DNA from: CAUZWH01 sp965224275
Lineage (GTDB): Bacteria > Pseudomonadota > Alphaproteobacteria > SHVV01
Direction: 5' to 3'
DNA: 64,000 nucleotides
Assembly (NCBI GenBank): GCA_965224275.1
Contig: CBDCYR010000015.1
Span: 248,001 to 312,000 of the forward strand
Position 1 is the first letter of the stretch. Every line of letters starts with the position of its first letter. The translations under genes and the position numbers were made by a program. Below, piece by piece: positions 42,622-50,851 of the stretch. The notes below the pieces were generated by a model. That model did not search any database and was not told the origin of the DNA. It saw nothing but the letters and a program-made list of their open reading frames with translations.

Positions 42622-43746
42622 CTACTCTGCTGCGATCGCGCGTCCGGCTTCGGGTGGGTCGATATCGTAGAGTCGGGCGGCGTTGTAGAACGTGATGTCT
42701 TCTTGGACATCGGGGGGCAGGTTGCCGAATGCTTTCTTCACAACCTGCTCGCTATTGGGATAGGTGCAGCGCGGGTGCGGGAAGTCCGATCCCCATAGCA
42801 CGGTTTTCATGTCGACGATCCCGAGCGCGCGATCGATGAATGGATCGTCGACCGAACCATGAAACATGTTCTTCATATAGTCGCGGATCGGGCGTTCCGG
42901 GCCCTTCACGCCGAGCGCTGGACCCAATGATTCCTGGCGTTGTTCGGCCCGGAAGGTCCAATAGATCAGCCACGACACCTCATACTCCGACATCACCAGT
43001 TTGAGATTGGGAAAGCGATCGAGCACGCCGCCCCAAATGAACTCATTGGTGAGTACGGGCGCCACCTCACCCAACACGCCCCAGCTCACGCGGGCTGCCG
43101 TGGCCCGCTCCTCGCCGTGAAGGGTGAAGGGGTCGCGGTTGTTGCCAGTAATGATGTGGAGGACAACCGGAATATCCAACTCTTCCGCACGCGCCCAAAA
43201 CGGATCGTAGGTTGGCGAACGGTAGGGCTCCCAGTTGGCCCGCGCATCGCAATTGATCATCGCCTGAACAAGTCCGTTCTTTGCGGTGCGTTCGAGCTCG
43301 GCGATCGCCCAATCGACGTCCTGCATGTAAATCATTGCTGTGCCCAACAAACGCTTGGGATCGTGGCTGCAGTGCTCGATCAGCCAGTCGTTGAACACGG
43401 CGCAGCAATCGCGCGCGAGATCGCCATTTTCTATGCGCATCGAGTAAAGCATCGAGGTGGCGTTGAGGATTTCCGCCCAGATGCCGTCTTCGTCGTTGCA
43501 TTGGAGTCGGAGTCCAGGATCCTCGGTGGCGCGGAAGATTTTTTGCTGGAGTTCGCCTTCTCCCTCGACGAGTTCGCCGAGCTTAAAGGCCTCAATTCCA
43601 GTGAAATAGAATCGCCCTTCCTGCCCCCGCCAACCTTGGATCTCGCGCGGGACTTCGTCACCCCACTTTTGCCCCAACGCATTCTCCCACAAATCGACGG
43701 GTTCAATGACATGCGAATCTGCTGATATGAGCCAGTTTTCGGGCAT
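42622..43746 (-). CDS. Amidohydrolase-2 family protein (predicted metal-dependent hydrolase/decarboxylase)
   Basis: A 374-residue TIM-barrel protein. Near the start ISADSHVIEPVDLW replaces the H-x-H of ACMSD with D-x-H, common in a large sister subgroup; VVLHIITGNNRDPF, VMSEYEVSWLIYW and LWGSDFPHPRCTYPNS supply further ligands. Enzymes of this set hydrolyse or decarboxylate aromatic or heterocyclic compounds. ATG 43746 has GGAG 10 nt upstream; TTG 43752 is also possible. It is convergent with the nucleoside operon and divergent from the dioxygenase gene at 43869. Confidence 0.83.
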   Translation of the reverse strand: MPENWLISADSHVIEPVDLWENALGQKWGDEVPREIQGWRGQEGRFYFTGIEAFKLGELVEGEGELQQKIFRATEDPGLRLQCNDEDGIWAEILNATSMLYSMRIENGDLARDCCAVFNDWLIEHCSHDPKRLLGTAMIYMQDVDWAIAELERTAKNGLVQAMINCDARANWEPYRSPTYDPFWARAEELDIPVVLHIITGNNRDPFTLHGEERATAARVSWGVLGEVAPVLTNEFIWGGVLDRFPNLKLVMSEYEVSWLIYWTFRAEQRQESLGPALGVKGPERPIRDYMKNMFHGSVDDPFIDRALGIVDMKTVLWGSDFPHPRCTYPNSEQVVKKAFGNLPPDVQEDITFYNAARLYDIDPPEAGRAIAAE

Positions 43747-43868
43747 TTCCAATTTACTCCACCACCATCTTGTCTTGGCCTAGACTAAGCCGCGCGAACG
43801 CCATCTGCGAGCCCCTTTCTCATCGGGCAGGCGCGTGCCAAGATGGTTGTCATGAAGCGGTTTCAGAT

Positions 43869-44774
43869 ATGAGCAAGCCTCCGATCACCGGCGTGAAAAA
43901 TAGCCAAATAGCTGCCCTTGAGCATGACGGGGTGGTCAAGATTAGCGGGCTCCTAAGCGAAGATTGGGTCGCGCGCATGCAACGTGCGGTCGACGACGTG
44001 CTTGCCGGACCCAGCTCTCGCGGCGCCGAGCTCAAATCGGATGGAACGCCGGGTCGTTTTGCCTACGACAATTATCTGTTCGCTTTCAATGAAGACTTCC
44101 GAGCGATGGCGTTCGAATCGCCGGCGGCCGAAGTCGCGGCGCAGATCATGGGCGCCTCGCGCATCAATGTTGTATTCGATTTCATTTTGGTCAAAGAGCC
44201 GAACACGCCGGCAGAAACCGTCTGGCATCAAGACATTTCGGCTAACCCGTGCGAAGGATCACAAGTGTGCGGCATGTGGATCTCGCTTGACGAGGTGACG
44301 GCCGAAAGCGGTGCCGTCGAATGGGTGCGTGGGTCGCATCGTTGGGGGCGACGGTTCGAGGCAATGACCACCGGCGATCCGGACAAGCACACGTATCTCA
44401 CCGGGCATCGAAGCCACAAGGGTGGGGCTGCCGGTATAACTGACGCTACCGAACCGGTGCCCGATGTCGCCAACAACCGAGCTGACTACGACATCATCAC
44501 GTTTGATACGAGCCCGGGCGATGCAATTATTTCGAGCCTATCGATGGTGCACGGCGCGCCCGGCAACCGGACTGACCGGCGACGCCGCGCTTTCGGCTAC
44601 CGATTCGCCGGCGACGATGCCAGCTATGCGGTGCGCTCGAGTCGACGCAGCATTCAACCCCATCAAGATCCCAAACTCGAACACGGTGACCCGTTTCCAG
44701 CCGATCTGAACCATGCGGTATTCCCGATGGTGTGGTCGCGCAGTGGTAACGCTGCTCGTTCCGCGGCGGAGTGA
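43869..44774 (+). CDS. Phytanoyl-CoA dioxygenase (PhyH) family oxygenase
   Basis: A 301-residue Fe(II)/2-oxoglutarate-type oxygenase. Iron ligands: H120 and D122 in TVWHQDIS and distal H228 in SMVHGAPGNRT, followed by the 2-oxoglutarate arginine. The central GMWISLDEVTAESGAVEWVR and GSHRWG strands are typical of PhyH proteins. ATG 43869 starts just before the first domain; the open frame back to 43770 is not needed. It is directly followed by an ABC binding-protein gene, so the pair may handle one compound. Substrate unknown. Confidence 0.88.
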   Translation: MSKPPITGVKNSQIAALEHDGVVKISGLLSEDWVARMQRAVDDVLAGPSSRGAELKSDGTPGRFAYDNYLFAFNEDFRAMAFESPAAEVAAQIMGASRINVVFDFILVKEPNTPAETVWHQDISANPCEGSQVCGMWISLDEVTAESGAVEWVRGSHRWGRRFEAMTTGDPDKHTYLTGHRSHKGGAAGITDATEPVPDVANNRADYDIITFDTSPGDAIISSLSMVHGAPGNRTDRRRRAFGYRFAGDDASYAVRSSRRSIQPHQDPKLEHGDPFPADLNHAVFPMVWSRSGNAARSAAE

Positions 44775-44822
44775 TCTTTGTACGCGACGCTTACGTTCAT
44801 TAACCGACCAGGGAGGTCAATT

Positions 44823-45839
44823 ATGAAGTTGTTACGACATGGGATAATCCTCGCGACGGCGGTCATATTTGCTGCGGTCGCGTCGCAACCGACGCTTGCC
44901 GCCGGGAAAGCCGGATTGGGCAGCTTCCCCGGACCGTCGATCAGTTCACATCCGCTGGCGGTCATCAAAGCGGTAGGTCTCGACAAGGAGAACGGCTGGG
45001 AGCTGGAGTGGCATGTCCGCACCACGGCCGCGGCGTGGGCCAATGATTACTACACCGGCGTCTATCACGGCCTCAATTTCTCCGGCATCAACTATCTCGT
45101 CACCCAGTACAACAAAGGGACTCCGATCCGTATCGTCGGCGGCAGTGCCGCCTATCCATGGCCAATGATGGTGCGCACTGATTCCGGCATCAACTCGGTC
45201 AAGGATTTGCGGGGCAAGGTGGTCGGGATTTCGCCGGCGTCCTATAGCTGGGCTTACATGCATGCCGTGTTCGCCGACGCCGGCATGGACATGAACAAAG
45301 ACGTCAAAATCGTGAAAGCCAACATCATCCAGGCGGTGAACCTGTTGGAACGCGGCGAATATGACGCCACCATGCCGCTGTATTCGCAGGCAATCATCCT
45401 CAACAAGAAAGCGCCAGGTGTATTCAAAGTCCTACTGTGGCCGGATGTTGAGGTTGCCCGCATCCTTGGGCGCGATCGCATGTATCAGGTTTTGACCATG
45501 CGCGAAGACTGGCTCAAGGCGAATCCTGGTGGCGGCGCGGCGGTCCTCAAGACCTTTGCGGACACACAGAAACTCCTCGAAGGCGACATCGACAAAGCGA
45601 TCAAGTTGCTTGGCCCCAAGACAGTGATCGGGGGCGGCGGCGTGGCCTCGGGCGGTTCCAACCTGCCGGAATATGTGGTTCGCGCCATGTATGAAACCGG
45701 CTTCTTCGGCCGCAAGATGGAGTGGTTCGGCGTCCCGGCCAAGGATCTCAAGAGCGTTTGGATGGAAGAAATGAAGCTCTACAAGGACGCCGGTCTGATC
45801 AAGAAGCTGCCCGACGAGGGCATCTTCTGGACCGAGTAA
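44823..45839 (+). CDS. ABC transporter substrate-binding protein, SsuA/NitT-like
   Basis: A 338-residue periplasmic binding protein. Signal peptide 1-27 (MKLLRHGIILATAVIFAAVA, cleavage near TLAAG). The mature part has NFSGINYLVTQYNKGTPIRI, SGINSVKDLRGKVVGI and NLLERGEYDATMPLYSQA, typical of nitrate/sulfonate/taurine-type receptors. GGGAGG lies 8 nt upstream of ATG 44823. A strong terminator follows at 45862. No permease or ATPase gene adjoins; the LivH/LivM pair 1.3 kb downstream belongs to another transporter class. Confidence 0.87.
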   Translation: MKLLRHGIILATAVIFAAVASQPTLAAGKAGLGSFPGPSISSHPLAVIKAVGLDKENGWELEWHVRTTAAAWANDYYTGVYHGLNFSGINYLVTQYNKGTPIRIVGGSAAYPWPMMVRTDSGINSVKDLRGKVVGISPASYSWAYMHAVFADAGMDMNKDVKIVKANIIQAVNLLERGEYDATMPLYSQAIILNKKAPGVFKVLLWPDVEVARILGRDRMYQVLTMREDWLKANPGGGAAVLKTFADTQKLLEGDIDKAIKLLGPKTVIGGGGVASGGSNLPEYVVRAMYETGFFGRKMEWFGVPAKDLKSVWMEEMKLYKDAGLIKKLPDEGIFWTE

Positions 45840-45861
45840 CACGGAAAACATATTCGCGAAA

Positions 45862-45889
45862 AGCCCCGGCTTCAGCCGGGGCTTTTTTT
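45862..45889 (+). terminator. Intrinsic terminator after the binding-protein gene
   Basis: AGCCCCGGCT-TC-AGCCGGGGCT is a perfect 10-bp stem with a 2-nt minimal loop (TTCA tetraloop if the last pair opens), followed by TTTTTTT. It ends the transcript of 43869-45839. Confidence 0.92.
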
Positions 45890-46041
45890 GATTCCACGTG
45901 CGCCTAACCCCCGCCTGCGGTTGCGTGGCGATCAAGAGTTAGGTCGATTATTTCTTCTAAATAACATTACTAATATATTGTAAATCCATGATTATATTGA
46001 AAAATAATCGAAACATATTTCGTCAGTAAATTTAGCGATCG

Positions 46042-46057
46042 CGTGACCACGATCACA
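46042..46057. promoter_or_regulatory. CRP-like palindromic operator
   Basis: CGTGACCACGATCACA matches the CRP/FNR-class pattern TGTGA-N6-TCACA (reverse strand TGTGATCGTGGTCACG) with one mismatch. It lies between an AT-rich stretch (45950-46030) and the candidate RNA at 46071, where an activator or repressor could act. No clear -35/-10 pair was found. Confidence 0.5.
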
Positions 46058-46070
46058 TACCGGTTGTCCG

Positions 46071-46173
46071 GCCTGGGGTAGGCTCAGATCAACCTCCCTC
46101 TGTGCCGGTTACGAGTTTTTGAACTGGCAAAGAAACTTAAGGCCCCGTCATCCCCCGACGGGGCCTTTTTTTT
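46071..46173 (+). ncRNA. Candidate small RNA ending in an orphan terminator
   Basis: Between two terminators and with no open frame, this stretch runs from a purine-rich GGGGTAGG segment through CAACCTCCCTCTGTGCC (a CCUCCCUC, anti-Shine-Dalgarno-like word) to a strong terminator stem at 46139-46173. An AT-rich region and a CRP-like site lie just upstream. A terminator with no gene in front of it is the main argument for an independent transcript. I do not recognise an Rfam family, and the 5-prime end is a guess. Confidence 0.38.
46139..46173 (+). terminator. Intrinsic terminator with no upstream protein gene
   Basis: AAGGCCCCGTC-ATCCCCC-GACGGGGCCTT followed by an eight-T run. Orientation is plus; on the minus strand the T-run is poor, so it does not serve the convergent gene at 46232 well. 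Confidence 0.9.
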
Positions 46174-46231
46174 GGAACAGGGTGATCGGTGGGTGCGTTT
46201 AGCCAGCCGCGGGTATCCAGAGATTGTTTGG

Positions 46232-46732
46232 CTAACTCAACAGGGTCTGGTTGTAGAGAAGTGTCATTGTCGTTGCGAAAGCAAAACTCAACATAACGAT
46301 AAAGAGCATCTTGTAAGCAAGACGCGCGGGTGCGGAGATTGTCGACGGAGATGCCGTCCGCTGCGATTGGGTAACCGCTCCGCGGCCGCGAAACTGTGTT
46401 CGGTTGCCTGCGCGGCGTCTGCGCGTGCCGGTGCTCGGCTTTGCGGATGGTGCGACCTTGTCGTAGGGATCGAATACCGCGCCACGCGCCGATGTATTTG
46501 AGCTCTTCGCATCGCCCGTAAGTTCTGATTTGAAAACAGTGGATTCCTTGATCAATCCGTCGTTTAGGTCGAACGTTTCGCGAACGACTTTCACCTGTTC
46601 AATACCGGGTTGCACGGCAATCCGCTTTGCTTCCTCGATCGCGCCGTCGCGCTGTGTGCCTTTGAATTGCGTATCGACCAGCCACCGCCCATTGGCGAGC
46701 GTGTAGATCTCGTATGTGGTCTGCCCAGACAT
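46232..46732 (-). CDS. Hypothetical membrane-anchored protein
   Basis: A 166-residue protein not recognised as a named family. The N-terminal 70 residues (TYEIYTLANGRWLVDTQFKG, AIEEAKRIAVQPGIEQVKVV, RETFDLNDGLIKESTVFKSE) look like a small alpha/beta domain seen by me at the start of longer alphaproteobacterial proteins of unknown function. A low-complexity Ser/Thr/Arg linker follows, then one hydrophobic segment near the C-terminus (MLFIVMLSFAFATTMTLLY). This gives a cytosolic domain tethered to the inner membrane by its tail. It may be a shortened form of the longer proteins. Confidence 0.65.
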   Translation of the reverse strand: MSGQTTYEIYTLANGRWLVDTQFKGTQRDGAIEEAKRIAVQPGIEQVKVVRETFDLNDGLIKESTVFKSELTGDAKSSNTSARGAVFDPYDKVAPSAKPSTGTRRRRAGNRTQFRGRGAVTQSQRTASPSTISAPARLAYKMLFIVMLSFAFATTMTLLYNQTLLS

Positions 46733-47122
46733 TGCGCGCCCCGCCGTTCGCTTTTCATCCGCCGACTTAGTCGCGGCCGGTTTGTTGTTGTTAAATATGG
46801 GATTTCCTGGCTAACACGAAATCGGTTGCATCACGGGTTTGATTAGGGACTTACCCTCGTCATGAGGGCCTTAAACCCAAGCGAATTTCGAATGTGACCT
46901 TAGAATTGATGCGCCATACCCAATAATGATGACCCCATACCGCGCTAGCGCCGGCAAGTCGCTCGCGCGCGCCACCCCATATTCTGCGGCAGGAAGGCGC
47001 GTTTTTTGTGCGAGTCCGAGCCGGCTTGTGCGCGCTGTCGCGGGTATCTGTGTTTGTGATAGGAATTAGGCCAGCCTGCGCCGATCACCCGTCAAAGCTC
47101 GTCAAGGTATCTATAAGTTCGC
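46733..47122. other. Intergenic stretch, divergent promoter region
   Basis: About 390 bp between the hypothetical gene and livH-type gene. No coding sequence, repeat or terminator was recognised; it should contain the promoters of both flanking genes. The livH-type start has no strong ribosome site. Confidence 0.5.
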
Positions 47123-48046
47123 ATGAACACGCTGCTCCTCCTCGAGCAAGGCCTCAACGGTCTTCAGTTCGGCGTAATGCTGTTTCTACTGGCAGCCGGC
47201 CTGACCCTGGTGTTCGGAATTATGAACATGGTGAATCTGGCCCATGGATCGCTCTATATGGTTGGGGCCTACCTCGCTGCGGCGCTGTTCCAGTGGACGG
47301 GCTCGTTCCTGCTTGGGTTCGTCCTGGCGATTGTCGCAACGTTTTTGATCGGTGTGATCACCGAAATAGTCGCCCTGCGAACTCTTTATGCGCGTGACCA
47401 TCTCGATCAGGTATTGGCGACGTTCGGCCTGATTCTATTCTTTAACGAGTTGGTCACGATCATTTGGGGGCCAGCCGCGATCTTCGCGCCGATTCCGGAG
47501 TTCCTTAGCGGCAACGTCGAGATCGTTCCCGGCGCGCTTTATCCGGTCTACCGGCTGGTGATCATTGCGGTCGGTCTGCTGGTCGCGCTCGGCCTCTATT
47601 ACCTCGTCGCGCGGACGCGGCTAGGAATGTTGATTCGCGCCGGCGCGAGCAATCGCGAAATGGTTGGCGTATTGGGCGTTAACATTAGTGTTCTCTACAC
47701 CCTGGTCTTCGGCCTTGGCGCTGCACTTGCAGGCCTGGCGGGCCTTATGGCCGGTCCGTTGCTTGCCGTTGAGCCGGGCATGGGCGAGAGCATTCTGATA
47801 CTGACCTTCGTCGTCATCGTGATTGGTGGGATCGGTTCGATCCGTGGCGCATTTGTCGCCTCAATCCTCGTTGGACTGATCGACACTGTCGGACGCGCCT
47901 TCATCCCCGAACTTTTCAACACCTTCTTGTCTGCGGATGCGGCCGGCAGCGCCGGGCCGGCGGCAGCGTCGATGCTGATCTACGTATTAATGGCTGCGGT
48001 GCTGTTCTTTCGCCCACAGGGCCTGTTTCCGGCTCGCGGCGGTTAG
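47123..48046 (+). CDS. Branched-chain amino acid-type ABC permease (LivH)
   Basis: A 307-residue HAAT-family permease. It has GLQFGVMLFLLAAGLTLVFG at the start, MNMVNLAHGSLYMVGAYLAA (the LivH signature), the EIVALRTLYARDHLDQVLATF segment and the coupling region GASNREMVGVLGVNISVLY. About eight membrane segments. It is followed 2 nt after its stop by a LivM-type gene. No ATPase or binding-protein gene adjoins; downstream boxC/boxB suggests an aromatic acid as solute, which is known for some Liv-like transporters. Confidence 0.92.
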   Translation: MNTLLLLEQGLNGLQFGVMLFLLAAGLTLVFGIMNMVNLAHGSLYMVGAYLAAALFQWTGSFLLGFVLAIVATFLIGVITEIVALRTLYARDHLDQVLATFGLILFFNELVTIIWGPAAIFAPIPEFLSGNVEIVPGALYPVYRLVIIAVGLLVALGLYYLVARTRLGMLIRAGASNREMVGVLGVNISVLYTLVFGLGAALAGLAGLMAGPLLAVEPGMGESILILTFVVIVIGGIGSIRGAFVASILVGLIDTVGRAFIPELFNTFLSADAAGSAGPAAASMLIYVLMAAVLFFRPQGLFPARGG

Positions 48047-48048
48047 CG

Positions 48049-49035
48049 ATGACTGCACGCAGCGATCAGACCGACCTCACGTCGCTCGCCGGCGGTGCGC
48101 GCGGACTCGGAGGACGCGGCTATGTGATCGTCGTCAGTCTTGTCACCCTGGCGGTTATTCCACTGATTGTTGCGGCGGTGAACGAGCCGTTTTATCTGGA
48201 TTTGGTGACCCGCTTGATGATATTCGCGATCGCCGCGGTGAGCCTCGATATCATTCTTGGCTATGGGGGCATGATCTCCTTTGGCCATGCCGCGTATCTC
48301 GGTATTGGCGGTTACGCGGTCGGGATATTTTCATTTTACGGTATCGATAACGGCTTCCTGCAATGGCCCGTGGCGATCATCGCTTCGGCCCTGATCGCGG
48401 CGGTTGTCGGAGCGATTAGCCTGCGCACCAGCGGCATGTATTTCATCATGATCACGTTGGCGTTCACCCAAATGCTCTATTTCCTGGGCATCAGCCTAGA
48501 GACCTATGGCGGTGACGATGGCATGACAACCAACCGCAGCGAGTTTGCCGGCATCATCGATCTCTACGACGCCAATACATTTTATTATCTGGTGTTCGTC
48601 CTGCTCGGGCTGGCTCTCTACGGAAGTTATCGCCTCATCAATTCGCGATTCGGCATGGTGATTCGCGGCTCGAGATCGAATGAAAGACGCATGCAGGCGA
48701 TCGGCTTCCCAACGCTGCGCTACCGCCTCGTGGCGTTTATAATCTCTGGTGCTATGTGCGGCGTCGCCGGTGCGTTGCTGGCCAACCTCACCGAGTTTGT
48801 GACACCCGAATTCATGCATTGGACGCGTTCCGCTGAGCTGCTGTTCATGGTCATTTTGGGTGGAATGGGAACGCTGTTTGGAGCTGTTCTGGGAACAGCG
48901 GCGTACCTAATGTTGGAGGAAGTTCTCTCCGGGTACACGTTGCATTGGCATATCATCCTGGGTCCGGTGCTGATTCTGGTGGTGTTGTTCGCAAAACGCG
49001 GAATATTCGGCGTCGGAGCGGGCGCAAGACACTGA
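48049..49035 (+). CDS. Branched-chain amino acid-type ABC permease (LivM)
   Basis: A 328-residue HAAT-family permease. Hydrophobic segments and the LivM pattern are clear: LDIILGYGGMISFGHAAYLG, GGYAVGIFSFYG, SLRTSGMYFIMITLAFTQML, NSRFGMVIRGSRSNERRMQA, then AGALLANLTEFVTPEFMHW. It pairs with LivH at 47123. Its C-terminus (LFAKRGIFGVGAGARH) lacks a fused ATPase, so LivF/LivG must be supplied from elsewhere. Confidence 0.92.
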   Translation: MTARSDQTDLTSLAGGARGLGGRGYVIVVSLVTLAVIPLIVAAVNEPFYLDLVTRLMIFAIAAVSLDIILGYGGMISFGHAAYLGIGGYAVGIFSFYGIDNGFLQWPVAIIASALIAAVVGAISLRTSGMYFIMITLAFTQMLYFLGISLETYGGDDGMTTNRSEFAGIIDLYDANTFYYLVFVLLGLALYGSYRLINSRFGMVIRGSRSNERRMQAIGFPTLRYRLVAFIISGAMCGVAGALLANLTEFVTPEFMHWTRSAELLFMVILGGMGTLFGAVLGTAAYLMLEEVLSGYTLHWHIILGPVLILVVLFAKRGIFGVGAGARH

Positions 49036-49174
49036 TTGCGGCGCACGCCATCGTTGAGATTATCCCAGATCCGACCTGTTCAGAGGCTTCGGGATCGGTG
49101 TTTTTCGCATCGCGCTTTCCATACGTTAAACTACTGAGTTGACGAGACCGAAGCGGTAAGGCGTATTGCCAGCC

Positions 49175-50824
49175 ATGATCGATTTTCGCACCCACCCCGA
49201 TCGATATCATCACTGGACGATCGAGATTGACGGCCCGGTCGCCACATTGGCGATGAATGTCGACGAGAAGGCCGGTCTTGATACCGGCTACGAACTCAAG
49301 CTCAATTCCTATGATCTCGGCGTTGACATAGAACTCTACGATGCCATCCAGCGGCTACGTTTTGAGCATCCAGCAGTTGGCGCGGTTGTCATATCGTCGC
49401 GCCAAGATCGAATTTTTTGTGCCGGTGCCAATATCCGTATGCTCGGCCAAGCCAGCCATGCCGCGAAAGTAAATTTCTGCAAGTTCACCAATGAGACCCG
49501 GCTGTCGATCGAAGACGCGACGGAGAACTCCCGGCAGAGCTATCTTTGCGCGATAAATGGAACCGCGGCTGGCGGCGGCTACGAGCTGGCCATGGCCACG
49601 GGTCACATAATCCTGATTGACGATGGTTCGACCACGGTCTCTCTGCCCGAGGCTCCCTTGCTCGCGGTTCTGCCGGGCACCGGCGGATTGACCCGTCTCG
49701 TTGATAAGCGGCGGGTGCGGCGTGATTATGCCGACTTCTTCTGCACGGCCGAAGAGGGCGTGCGCGGCCAGCGAGCGCTCGACTGGGGCTTGGTTGACGA
49801 AATTGTGCCTGCGTCGACGTTTGCGGAAGCGGTTGCCGGTCGCGCCCGCAAGCTAGCCGCCGACACCGACCGACCGAACGGTGCCCAAGGCATTCAATTG
49901 ACCGAACTCGACCGCGTCATTGACGGTGACCAAATCGGTTACCCGCACGTCGCCTGCGAGATTGACCGAGCGATCGGAGTTGCGACGATTACGCTGCAGG
50001 GTCCAGACGAGGACCCACCCGAAGACGTTGCCGCAGTCCACGCCGCCGGTACCGCCTATTGGCCCCTCGCTCTGGCGCGCGAACTCGACGACCTGGTCCT
50101 GCACTTGCGAGTGAACGAAAACGAGGTTGGCACGCTGGCCTTTCGGACCGAGGGCGTTATCGCCGGAGTCCTTGCCCACGATGAATTCCTACTTGCGCAT
50201 CACGATGACTGGTTGGTAAGGGAAATCCTGCTGTTTTGGAAACGCACGTTAAAGCGACTGGATGTCACCGCGCGCAGTCTCATCGCACTGATCGAACCAG
50301 GTAGCTGCTTCGCCGGATTGTTGCTGGAAGTTGCGCTGGCTTCTGATCGTAGCTTTATGCTCGACGGCCAATTCGAGGGTGACAACAGGCCGCCGGCTGA
50401 GATTCGATTGAGCAAATCTAATTTTGGGCCGCTACCGATGGGCAACGGATTGACCCGGCTGGAATCGCGTTTTCTCGGGGATGCTGATGCCCTGTCGCGA
50501 GCTGAGGACTCCCTTGCCGAAAACCTTGATGCAGCCGGTGCCAGTGATCTTGGCCTGGTTACGTTCACGCCAGACGATATCGACTGGGAAGATGAAGTTC
50601 GTATCGTGTTCGAGGAGCGTGCCTCGTTCTCACCGGACGCGTTGACGGGCCTCGAGGCTAATCTCCGCTTCGCGGGCCCGGAAACGATGGAAACGAAGAT
50701 CTTCGGCCGCCTGACCGCATGGCAGAACTGGATCTTCCAACGACCGAATGCGGTGGGGGAAAACGGTGCCCTCAGTCTGTACGGAAGCGGTCAGCGCGCC
50801 GCTTTCGATAAAAAACGCGTCTGA
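49175..50824 (+). CDS. boxC: 2,3-epoxybenzoyl-CoA dihydrolase (benzoyl-CoA-dihydrodiol lyase)
   Basis: A 549-residue BoxC of the aerobic benzoyl-CoA (box) pathway, which opens the epoxide ring after BoxAB, releasing formate and 3,4-dehydroadipyl-CoA semialdehyde. Crotonase-fold marks include VISSRQDRIFCAGANIRMLG, the oxyanion region NGTAAGGGYELAMATGHIIL and LPEAPLLAVLPGTGGLTRLV; the second half (LLEVALASDRSFMLDG, FGPLPMGNGLTRLESRF) is the BoxC-specific duplicate. ATG 49175 starts the protein; TTG 49166 has AAGG 4 nt upstream as an alternative. BoxB follows 27 bp later. Confidence 0.95.
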   Translation: MIDFRTHPDRYHHWTIEIDGPVATLAMNVDEKAGLDTGYELKLNSYDLGVDIELYDAIQRLRFEHPAVGAVVISSRQDRIFCAGANIRMLGQASHAAKVNFCKFTNETRLSIEDATENSRQSYLCAINGTAAGGGYELAMATGHIILIDDGSTTVSLPEAPLLAVLPGTGGLTRLVDKRRVRRDYADFFCTAEEGVRGQRALDWGLVDEIVPASTFAEAVAGRARKLAADTDRPNGAQGIQLTELDRVIDGDQIGYPHVACEIDRAIGVATITLQGPDEDPPEDVAAVHAAGTAYWPLALARELDDLVLHLRVNENEVGTLAFRTEGVIAGVLAHDEFLLAHHDDWLVREILLFWKRTLKRLDVTARSLIALIEPGSCFAGLLLEVALASDRSFMLDGQFEGDNRPPAEIRLSKSNFGPLPMGNGLTRLESRFLGDADALSRAEDSLAENLDAAGASDLGLVTFTPDDIDWEDEVRIVFEERASFSPDALTGLEANLRFAGPETMETKIFGRLTAWQNWIFQRPNAVGENGALSLYGSGQRAAFDKKRV

Positions 50825-50851
50825 TCAACGGGACCGTCAGGGAATGCATCC

